Shown in pieces: positions 1-8,710 of a stretch of DNA of 35,852 bases. Origin of the DNA: an uncultured beta proteobacterium (GTDB lineage: Bacteria > Pseudomonadota > Gammaproteobacteria > Burkholderiales > SG8-41); contig CADECM010000065.1 of the NCBI GenBank assembly GCA_902825845.1, positions 1-35,852 of the forward strand, written 5' to 3'. A program made the translations under genes and the position numbers. The notes under the pieces were generated by a model that saw only the letters and a list, made by a program, of their open reading frames with translations, did not search any database and was not told where the DNA came from. Numbering within the stretch: position 1 is the first letter of the stretch; the number at the start of each line of letters is the position of its first letter.

Positions 1-104
1 GTCGGCTTACGGTAGTCCAAGTCGCATGCCGCGGACAGACGGCGTTTTACCTAAGTAGTTTCTTTAGGTTCCGGTGCGAAACCGCACAGACGCTTTCCAC
101 GTCC

Positions 105-110
105 TATAAT
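105..110 (+). promoter_or_regulatory. Candidate -10 box upstream of otsA
   Basis: A perfect TATAAT hexamer lies about 170 bases before the otsA start. The hexamer 17 bases further upstream (CCGCAC at 82-87) is not a recognisable -35 box, so this is at best a half-supported sigma-70 promoter. Positions 1-278 hold no gene I can support. The only other structure seen there is a small hairpin at 74-87 (GTGCG and CGCAC arms). Confidence 0.3.
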
Positions 111-278
111 GAAGCCGCGCCCAACCATCGACACAGGTTGATGTTGCGGTGCCGAATATCGAGTTGAGCACGGTCACGGCCTATGTGGCGGGATGACGAG
201 ACGTACCCCGTAGACGCAGGATTTGGCAAGTACTCGGGTAAAGCTTTCATTCCCGTTGCTCGATTAACCCACTGAAAC

Positions 279-1838
279 ATGGGATTTATCATGGTGCAAG
301 TGGAATTGCGGGACCAACTCAAAGGTGAGTCCAGGAATGCACGGCGGCGCGAACAGCGCCTGGTTGTCGTGTCCAACCGATTGCCGTTCCAGTTTCGTCT
401 GGACGCAGAAGGTGTATGGCGGGCAGATCCGTCCGGTGGCGGACTGGTTACGGCGCTATTACCCGTGCTGCGCAACCGCGGCGGTGTATGGATCGGCTGG
501 CCGGGCGCAACCGGCAACCTTCAGGAACTCGAAAAAGCACTGGACGAAAGCGGCAAGCGCGCCGGATATTCGTTTAGCGCTGTCGAACTCACGGCAGAGG
601 AGATCCACGATTTTTATCTTGGATTTTCAAATGAGATCATCTGGCCGCTGTTCCACGACATGCAGGCTTTATGCAATTTCGAGCCCCGATTCTGGCGCAA
701 CTACTGCGAGGTTAACCGCAAGTACGCCGCCGTCATTCGCAGGCAGTCGCAATCCGGCGATTTCATCTGGGTACACGACTATCATTTGATGAATGTGGCA
801 GTCGAATTGCGCAAGTTGGGCATCGACTCGCAACTGGGGTTCTTTCTTCACATACCTTTTCCGGCGCCGGATATTTTTCTGACGCTGCCATGGCGGGAAT
901 CTCTGTTGCGTGCCCTGCTGGAATACGATTTGATCGGATTCCAGACCTTGCGCGATCAGCGTAATTTCGTGCGTTGTGCGCGCATGCTGGTGCACGACTT
1001 CGAAGCGGAAGGGCGCGGGCAGATGCAGGTGGCGCGAATCGGCCAGCGCGAGATCCGCATCGGCAGTTTTCCCATCAGTATCGATTACCGCGCCTTTTTG
1101 CAGGGGGCCGAAGCGCCGGCCGTGGCGCAAAAGGCCGGGGAACTGCACCAGTTGTTGCCCGATAGCACGCTGATCCTCGGCATTGACCGGCTGGACTACA
1201 CGAAAGGCATCCCGTTGCGGCTCAAGGCCTTTGCGGATCTGCTCACGCGTTACCCGGATCTATGCCAGAAAGTGACCTTGATGCAGGTCGTGGTACCCAG
1301 CCGCGAGGACATTCCAGAGTATCAGCAACTGCGTCTGCAGATTGAGCAACTCGTTGGACACATCAACAGCACGCTGGTGCGGCCCGGCGGTTGGGTCCCG
1401 GTTTGGTACGAGTATCGCAGCCTGTCGCGCACGGAACTGCTGGCGTACTATCGGGCGGCCGATATAGCGCTGATCACGCCGTTGAAGGATGGCATGAATC
1501 TGGTGGCGAAGGAATATTGCACCTGCAGCATCGAGGAGGACTGTGTGCTGATCCTGTCTGAGTTTGCCGGTGCAGCGTCCCAGCTGGCGCGTGGTGCATT
1601 GCTGGTGAATCCGCACGATATCGAGGCGGTTGCCGACGCGATTCACACGGCATTTGCGATGCCGCCGGAGGAGCGTCGAGCGAGGATGCGCCGCATGCGA
1701 ACGTCCATCCGGGAAAATGACGTTTTCCGCTGGGTGGATAACTTCCTGCGCGCGGCCATCGCGACGGATCTGAGTGCGTTTCCACAGCCCGAAGGACTGC
1801 CGCTGGAGGCGGTGTCGGAATTTCACGACGTGCATTGA
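279..1838 (+). CDS. otsA: Alpha,alpha-trehalose-phosphate synthase (UDP-forming)
   Basis: GT20 glycosyltransferase that joins glucose from UDP-glucose to glucose-6-phosphate, giving trehalose-6-phosphate in the cytoplasm for stress protection. Family landmarks appear in order: VVVSNRLPF near residue 30, the SGGGLVTAL donor loop, WIGWPG, IWVHDYHLM, FLHIPFPAPD, GIDRLDYTKGIP, and the C-terminal DGMNLVAKEY motif that binds the UDP-sugar. At 519 residues it is a stand-alone synthase with a slightly long N-terminus and no fused phosphatase domain. No otsB lies in the window. Two starts are possible, ATG 279 and ATG 291, and neither has a clear ribosome binding site. It is convergent with the next gene. 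Family assignment is very secure. Confidence 0.96.
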   Translation: MGFIMVQVELRDQLKGESRNARRREQRLVVVSNRLPFQFRLDAEGVWRADPSGGGLVTALLPVLRNRGGVWIGWPGATGNLQELEKALDESGKRAGYSFSAVELTAEEIHDFYLGFSNEIIWPLFHDMQALCNFEPRFWRNYCEVNRKYAAVIRRQSQSGDFIWVHDYHLMNVAVELRKLGIDSQLGFFLHIPFPAPDIFLTLPWRESLLRALLEYDLIGFQTLRDQRNFVRCARMLVHDFEAEGRGQMQVARIGQREIRIGSFPISIDYRAFLQGAEAPAVAQKAGELHQLLPDSTLILGIDRLDYTKGIPLRLKAFADLLTRYPDLCQKVTLMQVVVPSREDIPEYQQLRLQIEQLVGHINSTLVRPGGWVPVWYEYRSLSRTELLAYYRAADIALITPLKDGMNLVAKEYCTCSIEEDCVLILSEFAGAASQLARGALLVNPHDIEAVADAIHTAFAMPPEERRARMRRMRTSIRENDVFRWVDNFLRAAIATDLSAFPQPEGLPLEAVSEFHDVH

Positions 1839-1942
1839 TCTGCCGGCCACAATGGCGCGCGCGGCGTCAGGGATGCCGCGACGTGATCCGCCGCCACCCG
1901 CGGGGAACGTCTATCGATTCACGCGCCGACGCACGTGCCGCG

Positions 1943-2908
1943 TCATTCCGCCTTGATGTTCGCCTTTTGAATCACACGTCCCCACTTGGCGGATTCGGAT
2001 TTCATAAATGCGCTGAATGCGCTTTGATTGCTGTTCACCGGATCGGTACCCTGTGCAATGAGCTTGTCGCGCAATTCGGGAATGGCCATTGCCTTCAGAA
2101 TCTCGCGATTCATGCGATCGATCACCGGCGCGGGTGTGCCGGCAGGCGCCACCAGGCCATACCAGTTGACGACTTCGAATCCTTTCACGGTTTCGTTGGC
2201 AGCAGCGACATCGGGCAGGAACGACAGGCGTTTCGGCCCGGTGGTGGCTGCCGCGCGGATGCGGCCGGATTTGACGTGCTGCAGGCCAATTGGCACCGCG
2301 TCAAAACCGAACTGTACATGGCCGCCCAGCAGGTCGTTGAATCCCGGCGCGCTGCCCTTGTATGGCACATGAACCGCCTTGATGCCGGCCAGCGCGTTGA
2401 GCAGCTCACTCGCCAGATGGGGAAGTCCGCCATTGCCGGATGAATAGTAATTGACCTTGCCAGGATTCGACTTGATATGCGCAATGAGTTCCGCGAGGTT
2501 CTTTGCCGGCACCTTGGGATGGGTGTAGATCAGGAACGGCACCGATGAGGTTTGCATCACCGGCGTGAAATCGCGCGCGATGTTAAATGGCAAATGCTTG
2601 ATCAAAACCGGATTGACGCTCAGGTTGCCGGTGGTGCCGATGAAAAAGGTGTGGCCGTCGGGTGCGGACTTGGCGACGATTTCCGTGCCGAGTATGCCGT
2701 TGGCGCCGGGCCGGTTATCCACCACAATCTGCTGGCCGAGTGTTTCGGCCAAACGAACGCCCAGCAGGCGCGCCACCACGTCGATACCGCCGCCGGGTGG
2801 AAAGCCGACCACAATGCGTATCGGGCGCTGCGGCCATGTCTGGGCGTGCGCGCCGACTGCCGTAGCCCAAAGAAAAATCGCCGCCGCGCAAAAAAAAGTT
2901 CGCTTCAT
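1943..2908 (-). CDS. Bug/TctC-family tripartite tricarboxylate transporter receptor (1)
   Basis: Periplasmic solute-binding protein of the Bug (Bordetella uptake gene)/TctC family, 321 residues, the usual length. An N-terminal signal peptide (MKRTFFCAAAIFLWATAVGAHA, cut before QTWP) is followed by the family hallmarks RIVVGFPPGGGIDVVAR and the VVDNRPGANGILGTE segment with KSAPDG. Such receptors bind carboxylates, and some amides or aromatics, for TctAB transporters, but many are orphans and the ligand cannot be predicted. No tctA or tctB gene is nearby. It is divergent from the racemase-like gene at 2980, with a 71-base shared upstream region, so the two may be co-regulated. Family call secure, ligand unknown. 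Confidence 0.93.
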   Translation of the reverse strand: MKRTFFCAAAIFLWATAVGAHAQTWPQRPIRIVVGFPPGGGIDVVARLLGVRLAETLGQQIVVDNRPGANGILGTEIVAKSAPDGHTFFIGTTGNLSVNPVLIKHLPFNIARDFTPVMQTSSVPFLIYTHPKVPAKNLAELIAHIKSNPGKVNYYSSGNGGLPHLASELLNALAGIKAVHVPYKGSAPGFNDLLGGHVQFGFDAVPIGLQHVKSGRIRAAATTGPKRLSFLPDVAAANETVKGFEVVNWYGLVAPAGTPAPVIDRMNREILKAMAIPELRDKLIAQGTDPVNSNQSAFSAFMKSESAKWGRVIQKANIKAE

Positions 2909-2979
2909 GAGATGCCCTCGTGTTGTGTTTCACTCTAGGATACCATGTGCAATTTGTTACCCGGATTGTGGGAGAACCC

Positions 2980-3681
2980 ATGGAAAAAGCCCTGCATGTC
3001 GGCCTGATGGTACCGATCAACAACACCACAATGGCGCGTGAATTGCCGGCATGGTTGCCGGCGGGTTCGACCTGCGCCACGCAGCGCATCCCGCGCGGCA
3101 AGGGTTTGCTGACCCAAGATTCACTGCCGGCCTACATGGCGCAGGCGCTGAAGCTGGCCGAAGCCTTCAATGATCCCGCGGTGGATGTCGTGGCCTACGG
3201 CTGCACGGCGGCGGGATTCATTTCCGGTCCGGCAGGTGATGCGGCGTTGGGGGACAATCTGGCCGGCATTACCGGTAAGCGCGTGGTGACCACGGCGCGA
3301 TCGATGGTGTTGGCTCTGCAGGAGATGGGCGCCACGAAAATCGCTCTGGTGACACCCTATCTGGATGCCGTGAACACACAGCTGAAAGCGTTCCTCGCGG
3401 ACGGTGGCATTAGCGTGATGCGCTTCAACAGTTTTTACGTCCAGAACACTGACGAGCTCGGCCGCATCGAGGCGCAACAGGTGGCGAAACTCGCGCGCGA
3501 AACCATGGCGGATGATTGTGAGGCGATGTTCATCGGCTGCTCACAATTGCCGACGTATGAAATTCTGGACGATCTGCAACGCGAGTTCGGGCGGCCGGCA
3601 TTGTCTTCAATACAGGTAACCGCGCGCCAGGCGCAACGCGCGGCCGCGGCAGCCGCGGCAGCCGCGACGGCGTCAGCGTGA
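2980..3681 (+). CDS. Asp/Glu racemase superfamily protein (maleate cis-trans isomerase / arylmalonate decarboxylase-like)
   Basis: A 233-residue cytoplasmic protein of the two-domain Asp/Glu racemase fold. The two catalytic cysteines are visible: Cys75 in AYGCTAAGF and Cys187 in FIGCSQLPT. The N-terminal VPINNTT segment is typical of the maleate isomerase and arylmalonate decarboxylase branch. The start at 2980 is chosen because GGAG at 2971-2974 sits 5 bases upstream; an upstream ATG-less extension to 2920 has no support. The C-terminus ends in an alanine run encoded by three near-identical 9-base repeats at 3643-3669, a possible slippage tract. It is the first gene of a probable operon with the flavoprotein at 3730 and the Bug receptor at 5166, suggesting work on a dicarboxylic acid. 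Precise reaction unknown. Confidence 0.85.
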   Translation: MEKALHVGLMVPINNTTMARELPAWLPAGSTCATQRIPRGKGLLTQDSLPAYMAQALKLAEAFNDPAVDVVAYGCTAAGFISGPAGDAALGDNLAGITGKRVVTTARSMVLALQEMGATKIALVTPYLDAVNTQLKAFLADGGISVMRFNSFYVQNTDELGRIEAQQVAKLARETMADDCEAMFIGCSQLPTYEILDDLQREFGRPALSSIQVTARQAQRAAAAAAAAATASA

Positions 3682-3729
3682 GCGGCGAGTTCAAAGCCGC
3701 GATTGAAGCGCATTAGTCGAGGACAAATA

Positions 3730-5133
3730 ATGACACCGCGGGAATACGATCTGATCTGTGTGGGTGGTGGTTACGCAGGACTTGCCGCGGCGGCGCGTGC
3801 CGCGCAGTTGGGCCTTAGCGCGATCGTGCTCGAACGCGGCAGCGACGAGCTTTACGCCTGCAATTCTCGCGTAGCGGGCGGCGTGATGCATGTTTCGTAC
3901 AACGATCCCACCAGTGCGCCCGAGGTGCTGGCCGGTGCCATGACGGAGATCACCGCTGGCTACGCCGATCCCGCGCTGGTGAACGCGGTGGCCGATAACG
4001 CCGGGCGCGCGGTGCAATGGCTGCAAAGTGAAGGTGCTGGCTTTGATCGCATGACTACTGCCGGCTGGCGCAACTGGGTGCTCGCCCCGGTGCGGCCGCC
4101 AGCGACCCATTTGGCATGGCAGGGACTGGGTGCGGACATGGGCTTGCGCACCCTGGAAAAGAATTTACGCGAGCGCAGCGGCAGTTTGCTCAGGGGATCG
4201 CAAGTAATTGATTTAATTATAGAAAATGGATGTTGCGTCGGTGTGCGCGCGCGCCAGGACGAACGCGAGGTGGCGTTTCATGGCCGTGCCGTGGTTCTCG
4301 GCGATGGCGGTTTTCAGGCCAATGAAGAGATGGCCGGAAAATACCTTACCCCTGCGCCGCGATCCCTGAAGCAGCGCAATGTGCGTACCGGCATGGGCGA
4401 CGGCATCCGCATGGCGCAGGCCGCGGGCGCCGCACTGAGCAATCTGGAGGCCTTTTACGGCCATGTGCTGTCGCGAGATGCGATGCACAACGATAACCTC
4501 TGGCCCTATCCGCAACTGGACGAACTGGCGGCGGCCGGACTTCTGGTGAATCAGCAGGGACAGCGCATTGGGGACGAAGGAATGGGCGGCGTGTACCTGA
4601 CGAATGCGATCGCACGACAGGCGGATCCCCTGAGTACTTCGGTGGTCTTTGATGAGGCGATCTGGCAGGGCCCCGGGCGCGCCGCGGGAATACCGCCGAA
4701 CAATACGCTGGTAACGAACGGCGGCACGTTGTTCAAGGCGGGCAGCATTGCGGCGCTGGCCGGCATGCTGCGGGTCAATGCCGCAGGGCTTGAGGCGACG
4801 GTGCGCGAGCACAACGCGGCCCTTGCGTCGGGCAAGCTCGACCAACTCAAGCCGGGGCGGTCGGCCACGCGCCGCAAGCCCATGGCGCTGAATACCGCCC
4901 CGTTTTACGGTGCGCCGGCTTGTGGCGGCCTGACCTACACCATGGGTGGCGTCTGCATCAACGCGCAAGCACAAGTACTGCGCGCGGATGGCACGACGAT
5001 ATCCGGGCTGTATGCGGCGGGCGCCGTGACCGGCGGATTGGAAGGCGGGCCGGCGGTGGGTTACGCCGGCGGCTTGATGAAGGCACTGATCTTTGGCCTG
5101 CTGGCCGCGGAACATGTTGCGGGGACGCGATAA
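3730..5133 (+). CDS. FAD-dependent oxidoreductase, fumarate reductase/TcuA-like flavoprotein
   Basis: A 467-residue flavoprotein of the FAD_binding_2 family (fumarate reductase flavoprotein, 3-ketosteroid dehydrogenase, tricarballylate dehydrogenase TcuA). The N-terminal dinucleotide fold reads DLICVGGGYAGLAAAARAAQ followed by an acidic strand end (VLERG). The C-terminal FAD-closing segment reads GGVCINAQAQVLRADG, then GLYAAGAVTGGLEG. There is no signal peptide, heme-binding CxxCH or transmembrane segment, so it is soluble. The start at 3730 is preferred over a TTG at 3703 because GAGG at 3719-3722 is correctly spaced. It lies 48 bases after the racemase-like gene and 32 bases before a Bug receptor, the arrangement expected for uptake and oxidation of a di- or tricarboxylate. 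Substrate is inferred only. Confidence 0.85.
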   Translation: MTPREYDLICVGGGYAGLAAAARAAQLGLSAIVLERGSDELYACNSRVAGGVMHVSYNDPTSAPEVLAGAMTEITAGYADPALVNAVADNAGRAVQWLQSEGAGFDRMTTAGWRNWVLAPVRPPATHLAWQGLGADMGLRTLEKNLRERSGSLLRGSQVIDLIIENGCCVGVRARQDEREVAFHGRAVVLGDGGFQANEEMAGKYLTPAPRSLKQRNVRTGMGDGIRMAQAAGAALSNLEAFYGHVLSRDAMHNDNLWPYPQLDELAAAGLLVNQQGQRIGDEGMGGVYLTNAIARQADPLSTSVVFDEAIWQGPGRAAGIPPNNTLVTNGGTLFKAGSIAALAGMLRVNAAGLEATVREHNAALASGKLDQLKPGRSATRRKPMALNTAPFYGAPACGGLTYTMGGVCINAQAQVLRADGTTISGLYAAGAVTGGLEGGPAVGYAGGLMKALIFGLLAAEHVAGTR

Positions 5134-5165
5134 TGTAGTGCTGTGGATGTCGACGGGAGAGGCAC

Positions 5166-6143
5166 ATGCACAAATTGATGGTACATGTGTTGGTGCTGGT
5201 GATCGGGGTGGTGGCCGAAGCAGGTGCGCAACCCGGGGCAAAAGAGTCCGCACAATCCTGGCCCGCACGCCCCGTGCGCATGGTGCTGGGTTTTCCACCC
5301 GGCAGTTCCGTTGACACCTCTGCGCGCATCATGACGCCCAAACTCGCGGCACTGTGGGGCAAGCCGGTGGTGATGGAGAATCGCTCGGGCGCGAGCGGCA
5401 CCATCGCGACCACGCTGGTGGCGCAGGCCACGCCCGACGGCCACACCATCCTTTACGCTTCCGCGTCGTTTGCGCTCAACGCGGTGGTGCGGCCCAACGT
5501 GGGCTACGACCCGCTGCGCGATTTCATCAGCGTGATGCAGGTCGGTTATCCTACCAGTGTGATTGCGGTGGCGCCGTCGCTGGGTGTGAAGTCGGTCAAG
5601 GCGTTGATTGCGCTGTCCAACCAGCGCGAGGGCAAGCTGTTATACGGATCGCCGGGCGCCGGCAGCAGCGGGCACTTGACCGTGGAGCGTTTTCGTCTGG
5701 CGGCCGGCATGAAGGGCACGCATGTGGCATTCAAGGGGCAGCCGGAAATTCTGGTTGAAATACTGGCCGGACGCGTGCACTACGCGGTGATCAGCCTGGG
5801 GCCGGGGCTCGGTCTGATCCGCGAAGGGCGTTTGCTGGCGCTGGCGATGGTCACGCCCAAGCGGTCGCCGGTGTTGCCCGATGTGCCTGCCGTGACGGAA
5901 ATATTGCCAAGTTTTCGCCGGGACGCCGCGCACAGCCTGCTGGTACCGGCCAAAACGCCGCGTCACATCGTCGACAAGATCAGCAGGGATGCCGCGCGCG
6001 CGCTGGAGGCGCCGGAAGTCAGGAAACAGATGGAAGTGATCGACTTTGTGGTCGCGACGACAACACCTGAAGAGGCCGACAAAATCTTGCGCGCGCAATT
6101 GGTAACCTTCGAGGAGGTGGCGCGGACGGTGGGCCTGAAATAA
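5166..6143 (+). CDS. Bug/TctC-family receptor (2)
   Basis: A periplasmic Bug-type receptor of 325 residues. The signal peptide ends near AEAGAQ, and mature sequence starts around QSWPARPVRMVLGFPPGSS. Here the usual third glycine of the GFPPGGG loop is serine. The VVMENRSGASGT segment and the ATPDGHT motif follow. A strong ribosome binding site (GGGAGAGG) lies just before ATG 5166. Being 32 bases downstream of the TcuA-like flavoprotein, it is probably translated from the same message and would deliver that enzyme's substrate or a related acid. A degraded relative of its C-terminal half follows at about 6266. Ligand unknown. Confidence 0.92.
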   Translation: MHKLMVHVLVLVIGVVAEAGAQPGAKESAQSWPARPVRMVLGFPPGSSVDTSARIMTPKLAALWGKPVVMENRSGASGTIATTLVAQATPDGHTILYASASFALNAVVRPNVGYDPLRDFISVMQVGYPTSVIAVAPSLGVKSVKALIALSNQREGKLLYGSPGAGSSGHLTVERFRLAAGMKGTHVAFKGQPEILVEILAGRVHYAVISLGPGLGLIREGRLLALAMVTPKRSPVLPDVPAVTEILPSFRRDAAHSLLVPAKTPRHIVDKISRDAARALEAPEVRKQMEVIDFVVATTTPEEADKILRAQLVTFEEVARTVGLK

Positions 6144-6265
6144 CCGGGGAACGCAGCAACGGCATTGACGGCGGTATCCGGCAGATTGCGCGATGGTATC
6201 CGGTTGCGACCGGAACATTTTTTTGCTGTGCTGCCGGAGCGCGCAGCGGCGCGTATGTTTCACGT

Positions 6266-6435
6266 CCAGCGGCGGTGGTGACCTCGAAACGCACGCTGCG
6301 ATTGCCGGATGTCCCCGCGGTTCGGACAATCATTGCGGAATTCAGTCGTGGCGTTGCGCATGGGGTGATGGCGCCAGCGGCCACACCCCATCGTGGAGGA
6401 GATGAGCGAGGAGGTGGCGCTCGCTTGCATTGCCG
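6266..6435 (+). pseudogene. Remnant of a sixth Bug/TctC receptor gene, frameshifted
   Basis: The translation of 6275-6388 gives VTSKRTLRLPDVPAV, then a stretch ending VMAPAATP. This lines up with residues around VTPKRSPVLPDVPAV and LLVPAKTPRHIV of the Bug protein just upstream. After CCC at 6386-6388 the match continues in another frame (IVEEMSEEVALA, from 6390), matching IVDKISRDAARA, so a one-base frame change is present. Neither the N-terminal two thirds nor a complete C-terminus can be found in the rest of the 352-base gap (6144-6495), which otherwise holds nothing I recognise. This is a decayed Bug gene, too diverged from its neighbour to be a recent tandem copy. Confidence 0.7.
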
Positions 6436-6495
6436 GATGGGTGACAGCAGATGCACGCCATCGATTTCATGCCGGATCCGCCGCGCCGCGAGCGC

Positions 6496-7305
6496 CTATT
6501 TTTTCGGCTTTGCCGACTTGTCCAGTACGGCCCAGGTGCCAGGGCCGACAATACCATCGACGTCCAGGCGCTGATCACGCTGGAACCGCGCCACCGCAAC
6601 CTCGGTGCCCGGACCGAAGTCACCGTCGATCGCCACCATGAATCCCAGTTTTTGCAGCGTGATTTGCAGGGTCACCACGGCATCTCCCTTCGAACCCCGG
6701 CGCAAGACCGGCCGGGTACTGTCAGGGGTGGCGCCCCCGAGCATGAGTCCTTCGATGCGTATGATCGCAGCCTTGGCGCGCGACGTGTAGCCGCGGCGGT
6801 CCTCGAGGCCGTTGGTACCGCCATTGATCAGCCGCGTCACCGTAATCAGGTCATCGCGGTCGCAGGCTGCGTTGATGTTGCGGCTCTTCCAGTATTCGCA
6901 GGCGATGCGCAGCGACAGGGCCGGGTCCCCTGCACGCTCCGGGTTGCCTTCCAGATCGACTTTGAGCACCTTGCCCAGCGCACGGTAGTTGGCGCGGCCC
7001 GTCAATTGCAGCAGTCCACGGCCCTTGTAGCGCCGGCCATCGCCAGCTTGAGTGTTCCCCAGATCCCGCCGTCCTTCATAGGCGTCGCCGGATGCAAATT
7101 CTTCGGTGGTACGAAAGCCCGCCGACTCATGACAGGTCTGGCCGAGGAAGTGCGCAATGCGCAGGCGCGTGACGATATCGTATTCCTGCAGGGTCGGCGC
7201 CAGTACTTCTCCGGCCGCGGCGATGATCGCGGCCTGTCGTTCCGCCAGCTCACCGCTGAATCGCGGCGCCACTTCGCGCATGGTTTGGGCATCAACGGGT
7301 ATCAT
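6496..7305 (-). CDS. GH19 chitinase/lysozyme-like endolysin with C-terminal peptidoglycan-binding domain
   Basis: A 269-residue protein. Residues about 45-185 are a glycoside hydrolase 19 lysozyme-like domain: HFLGQTCHESAGF carries the expected catalytic Glu60, then TTEEFA, then RRYKGRGLLQLTGRANY, the phage-endolysin/chitinase signature. Residues about 203-262 are a PG_binding_1 repeat (LRRGSKGDAVVTLQ, then IDGDFGPGTEVAV and DVDGIVGPGTW). There is no signal peptide, so export would need a holin, another secretion route, or lysis. The start at 7305 is fixed by AGGAG 8 bases upstream; a longer frame to 7428 is rejected. The gene stands alone, with no holin, spanin or other phage gene around it. 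It may be a domesticated prophage lysin, but that origin is inference. Confidence 0.88.
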   Translation of the reverse strand: MIPVDAQTMREVAPRFSGELAERQAAIIAAAGEVLAPTLQEYDIVTRLRIAHFLGQTCHESAGFRTTEEFASGDAYEGRRDLGNTQAGDGRRYKGRGLLQLTGRANYRALGKVLKVDLEGNPERAGDPALSLRIACEYWKSRNINAACDRDDLITVTRLINGGTNGLEDRRGYTSRAKAAIIRIEGLMLGGATPDSTRPVLRRGSKGDAVVTLQITLQKLGFMVAIDGDFGPGTEVAVARFQRDQRLDVDGIVGPGTWAVLDKSAKPKK

Positions 7306-7724
7306 CGAGTACACTCCTGTGATCGATTGTGATGGATGGTCTGGGACGCTTGAAGCAACGGGGGACAATGCGCCAACGGTGATGCAAAACGCCATTGTAT
7401 TATCGTTGGGCTGTGCCGGGTGCTGCAATAGATCATTGGTAGTACTGGCTGCGGCAGGGGAAAAGCGATGTCCTGGTCAGCGGGTGGAATCCGCGCCTGG
7501 GGATGCGTCGCCCTGGTTGGTGAAATACCTCACGCCGGGTCATCGCCTAGTGGCTGTGCGCGTCAGCTGCGCATTCTTGGCCCGTTGCCCGCGTCGATCC
7601 GAGACCGGTGCGGCGCTTGCCGCAAATCCTCCGGCGATCATCCTGTGCGGACGGCGGAGCTGCATCGCTGCGTTTGAGATCGCGCACGGCATGGTAGAGT
7701 CGCCAACCCTCGGAGGATTTTGCG
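7306..7724. other. Intergenic region between divergent genes
   Basis: This 419-base gap separates the minus-strand lysin and the plus-strand Bug receptor. No open frame in it resembles a known protein and none has convincing coding character. A weak promoter-like pair for the Bug gene may be TTGAGA (7674-7679) and TAGAGT (7695-7700), but the spacing of 15 is short. I see no tRNA, repeat or operator. Confidence 0.4.
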
Positions 7725-8708
7725 ATGACCAAAGGCCTGCGGCTCACTCGTTTGGTGTTATGCGCATGCCTCGTGTTGCCGTGGCTGCCTGGGCAGGCCA
7801 TGGCGCAGAGCCATCCCTCGAAGCCGGTGCGCATCGTGGTGGGGTTTCCGGCTGGCGGGCCGGCCGACACCATGGCGCGCATCATCAGCAGGAAGATGAG
7901 CGAGCTGGGCAGCCAGTCTTTTATTATCGAGAATCGGTCGGGCGCGAACGGCTTTCTTGCTGGCGAATATGTCGCCAAATCGGCCGCGGATGGTCACACG
8001 CAATGGTTTTCGTCGGGCAGTGCGCTGTCGTACACCAAGTTCATGTATGCAAAGCCGCTAATCGATCCTGATCGCGATCTGGCGCTGGTGACGCAAGCGG
8101 TGTCCGTGCCGCAGATTTTCGTGGTCCATCCGTCACTGCCGGTCAGAAATCTGAAAGAACTTGCCCGCCTTGCGGCGCAGCGTCCTGGTCAGTTGAATGC
8201 CTCGGTCATTGGACTTGGCGGTCTTATCCATCTGAGTATGGAAATGTTCAAATCGTCGGCAGGCATCAGCATGACCAACGTGCAATACAAAGGCGCGGCG
8301 CCTGCCATCGTCGATCTGGTGGGTGGTCACGTCGAGGTGGCACTGTTCGACGTGCCGGCGGTCATGAGCTATCTGCCAACGGGCAAGATGCGGGCGCTGG
8401 CGGTTACCAGCAGCGAGCGCATAAAACAATTGCCGCAGGTGCCGACCACCAGCGAGGCTGGGTTTCTCAGCGTGCGTTCGGACAGCTGGTATGGTGTGGC
8501 TGTGCCCGTGGCGACAACACCGGATTTGATTCGGCGCATGAACACGCTGTGGCTCAGCGCATTGCGCGCGCCCGAAACACGTGACCGGTTGTATGCTATT
8601 GGTGTCGGCGCGGTCGGCAGCAGCCCCGAGGCGTTTCAAGGGTTTCGCGCGGCGGAAGCGCGCAAATGGGGCGATCTGGTACGTAAAATGAATCTGAAAC
8701 TGGAGTAA
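7725..8708 (+). CDS. Bug/TctC-family receptor (3)
   Basis: A periplasmic receptor of 327 residues. The signal peptide ends with LPGQAMA, followed by QSHPSKPVRIVVGFPAGGP, a variant of the glycine-rich ligand loop in which Pro replaces the final Gly. Later come the IIENRSGANGFLAGE and KSAADGHT segments. GGAGG at 7712-7716 gives an ideal ribosome binding site 8 bases before the ATG. Only two bases separate its stop from the start of the glutathione S-transferase-like gene at 8711, so the pair is almost certainly translationally coupled. That hints that the imported compound or a product of it meets glutathione chemistry. Ligand unknown. Confidence 0.93.
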   Translation: MTKGLRLTRLVLCACLVLPWLPGQAMAQSHPSKPVRIVVGFPAGGPADTMARIISRKMSELGSQSFIIENRSGANGFLAGEYVAKSAADGHTQWFSSGSALSYTKFMYAKPLIDPDRDLALVTQAVSVPQIFVVHPSLPVRNLKELARLAAQRPGQLNASVIGLGGLIHLSMEMFKSSAGISMTNVQYKGAAPAIVDLVGGHVEVALFDVPAVMSYLPTGKMRALAVTSSERIKQLPQVPTTSEAGFLSVRSDSWYGVAVPVATTPDLIRRMNTLWLSALRAPETRDRLYAIGVGAVGSSPEAFQGFRAAEARKWGDLVRKMNLKLE

Positions 8709-8710
8709 TT

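Noticed and set aside
1..278. A tRNA or the end of a gene at the left edge
   Set aside because: Short inverted repeats are present but no cloverleaf can be built and no open frame matches a known protein.
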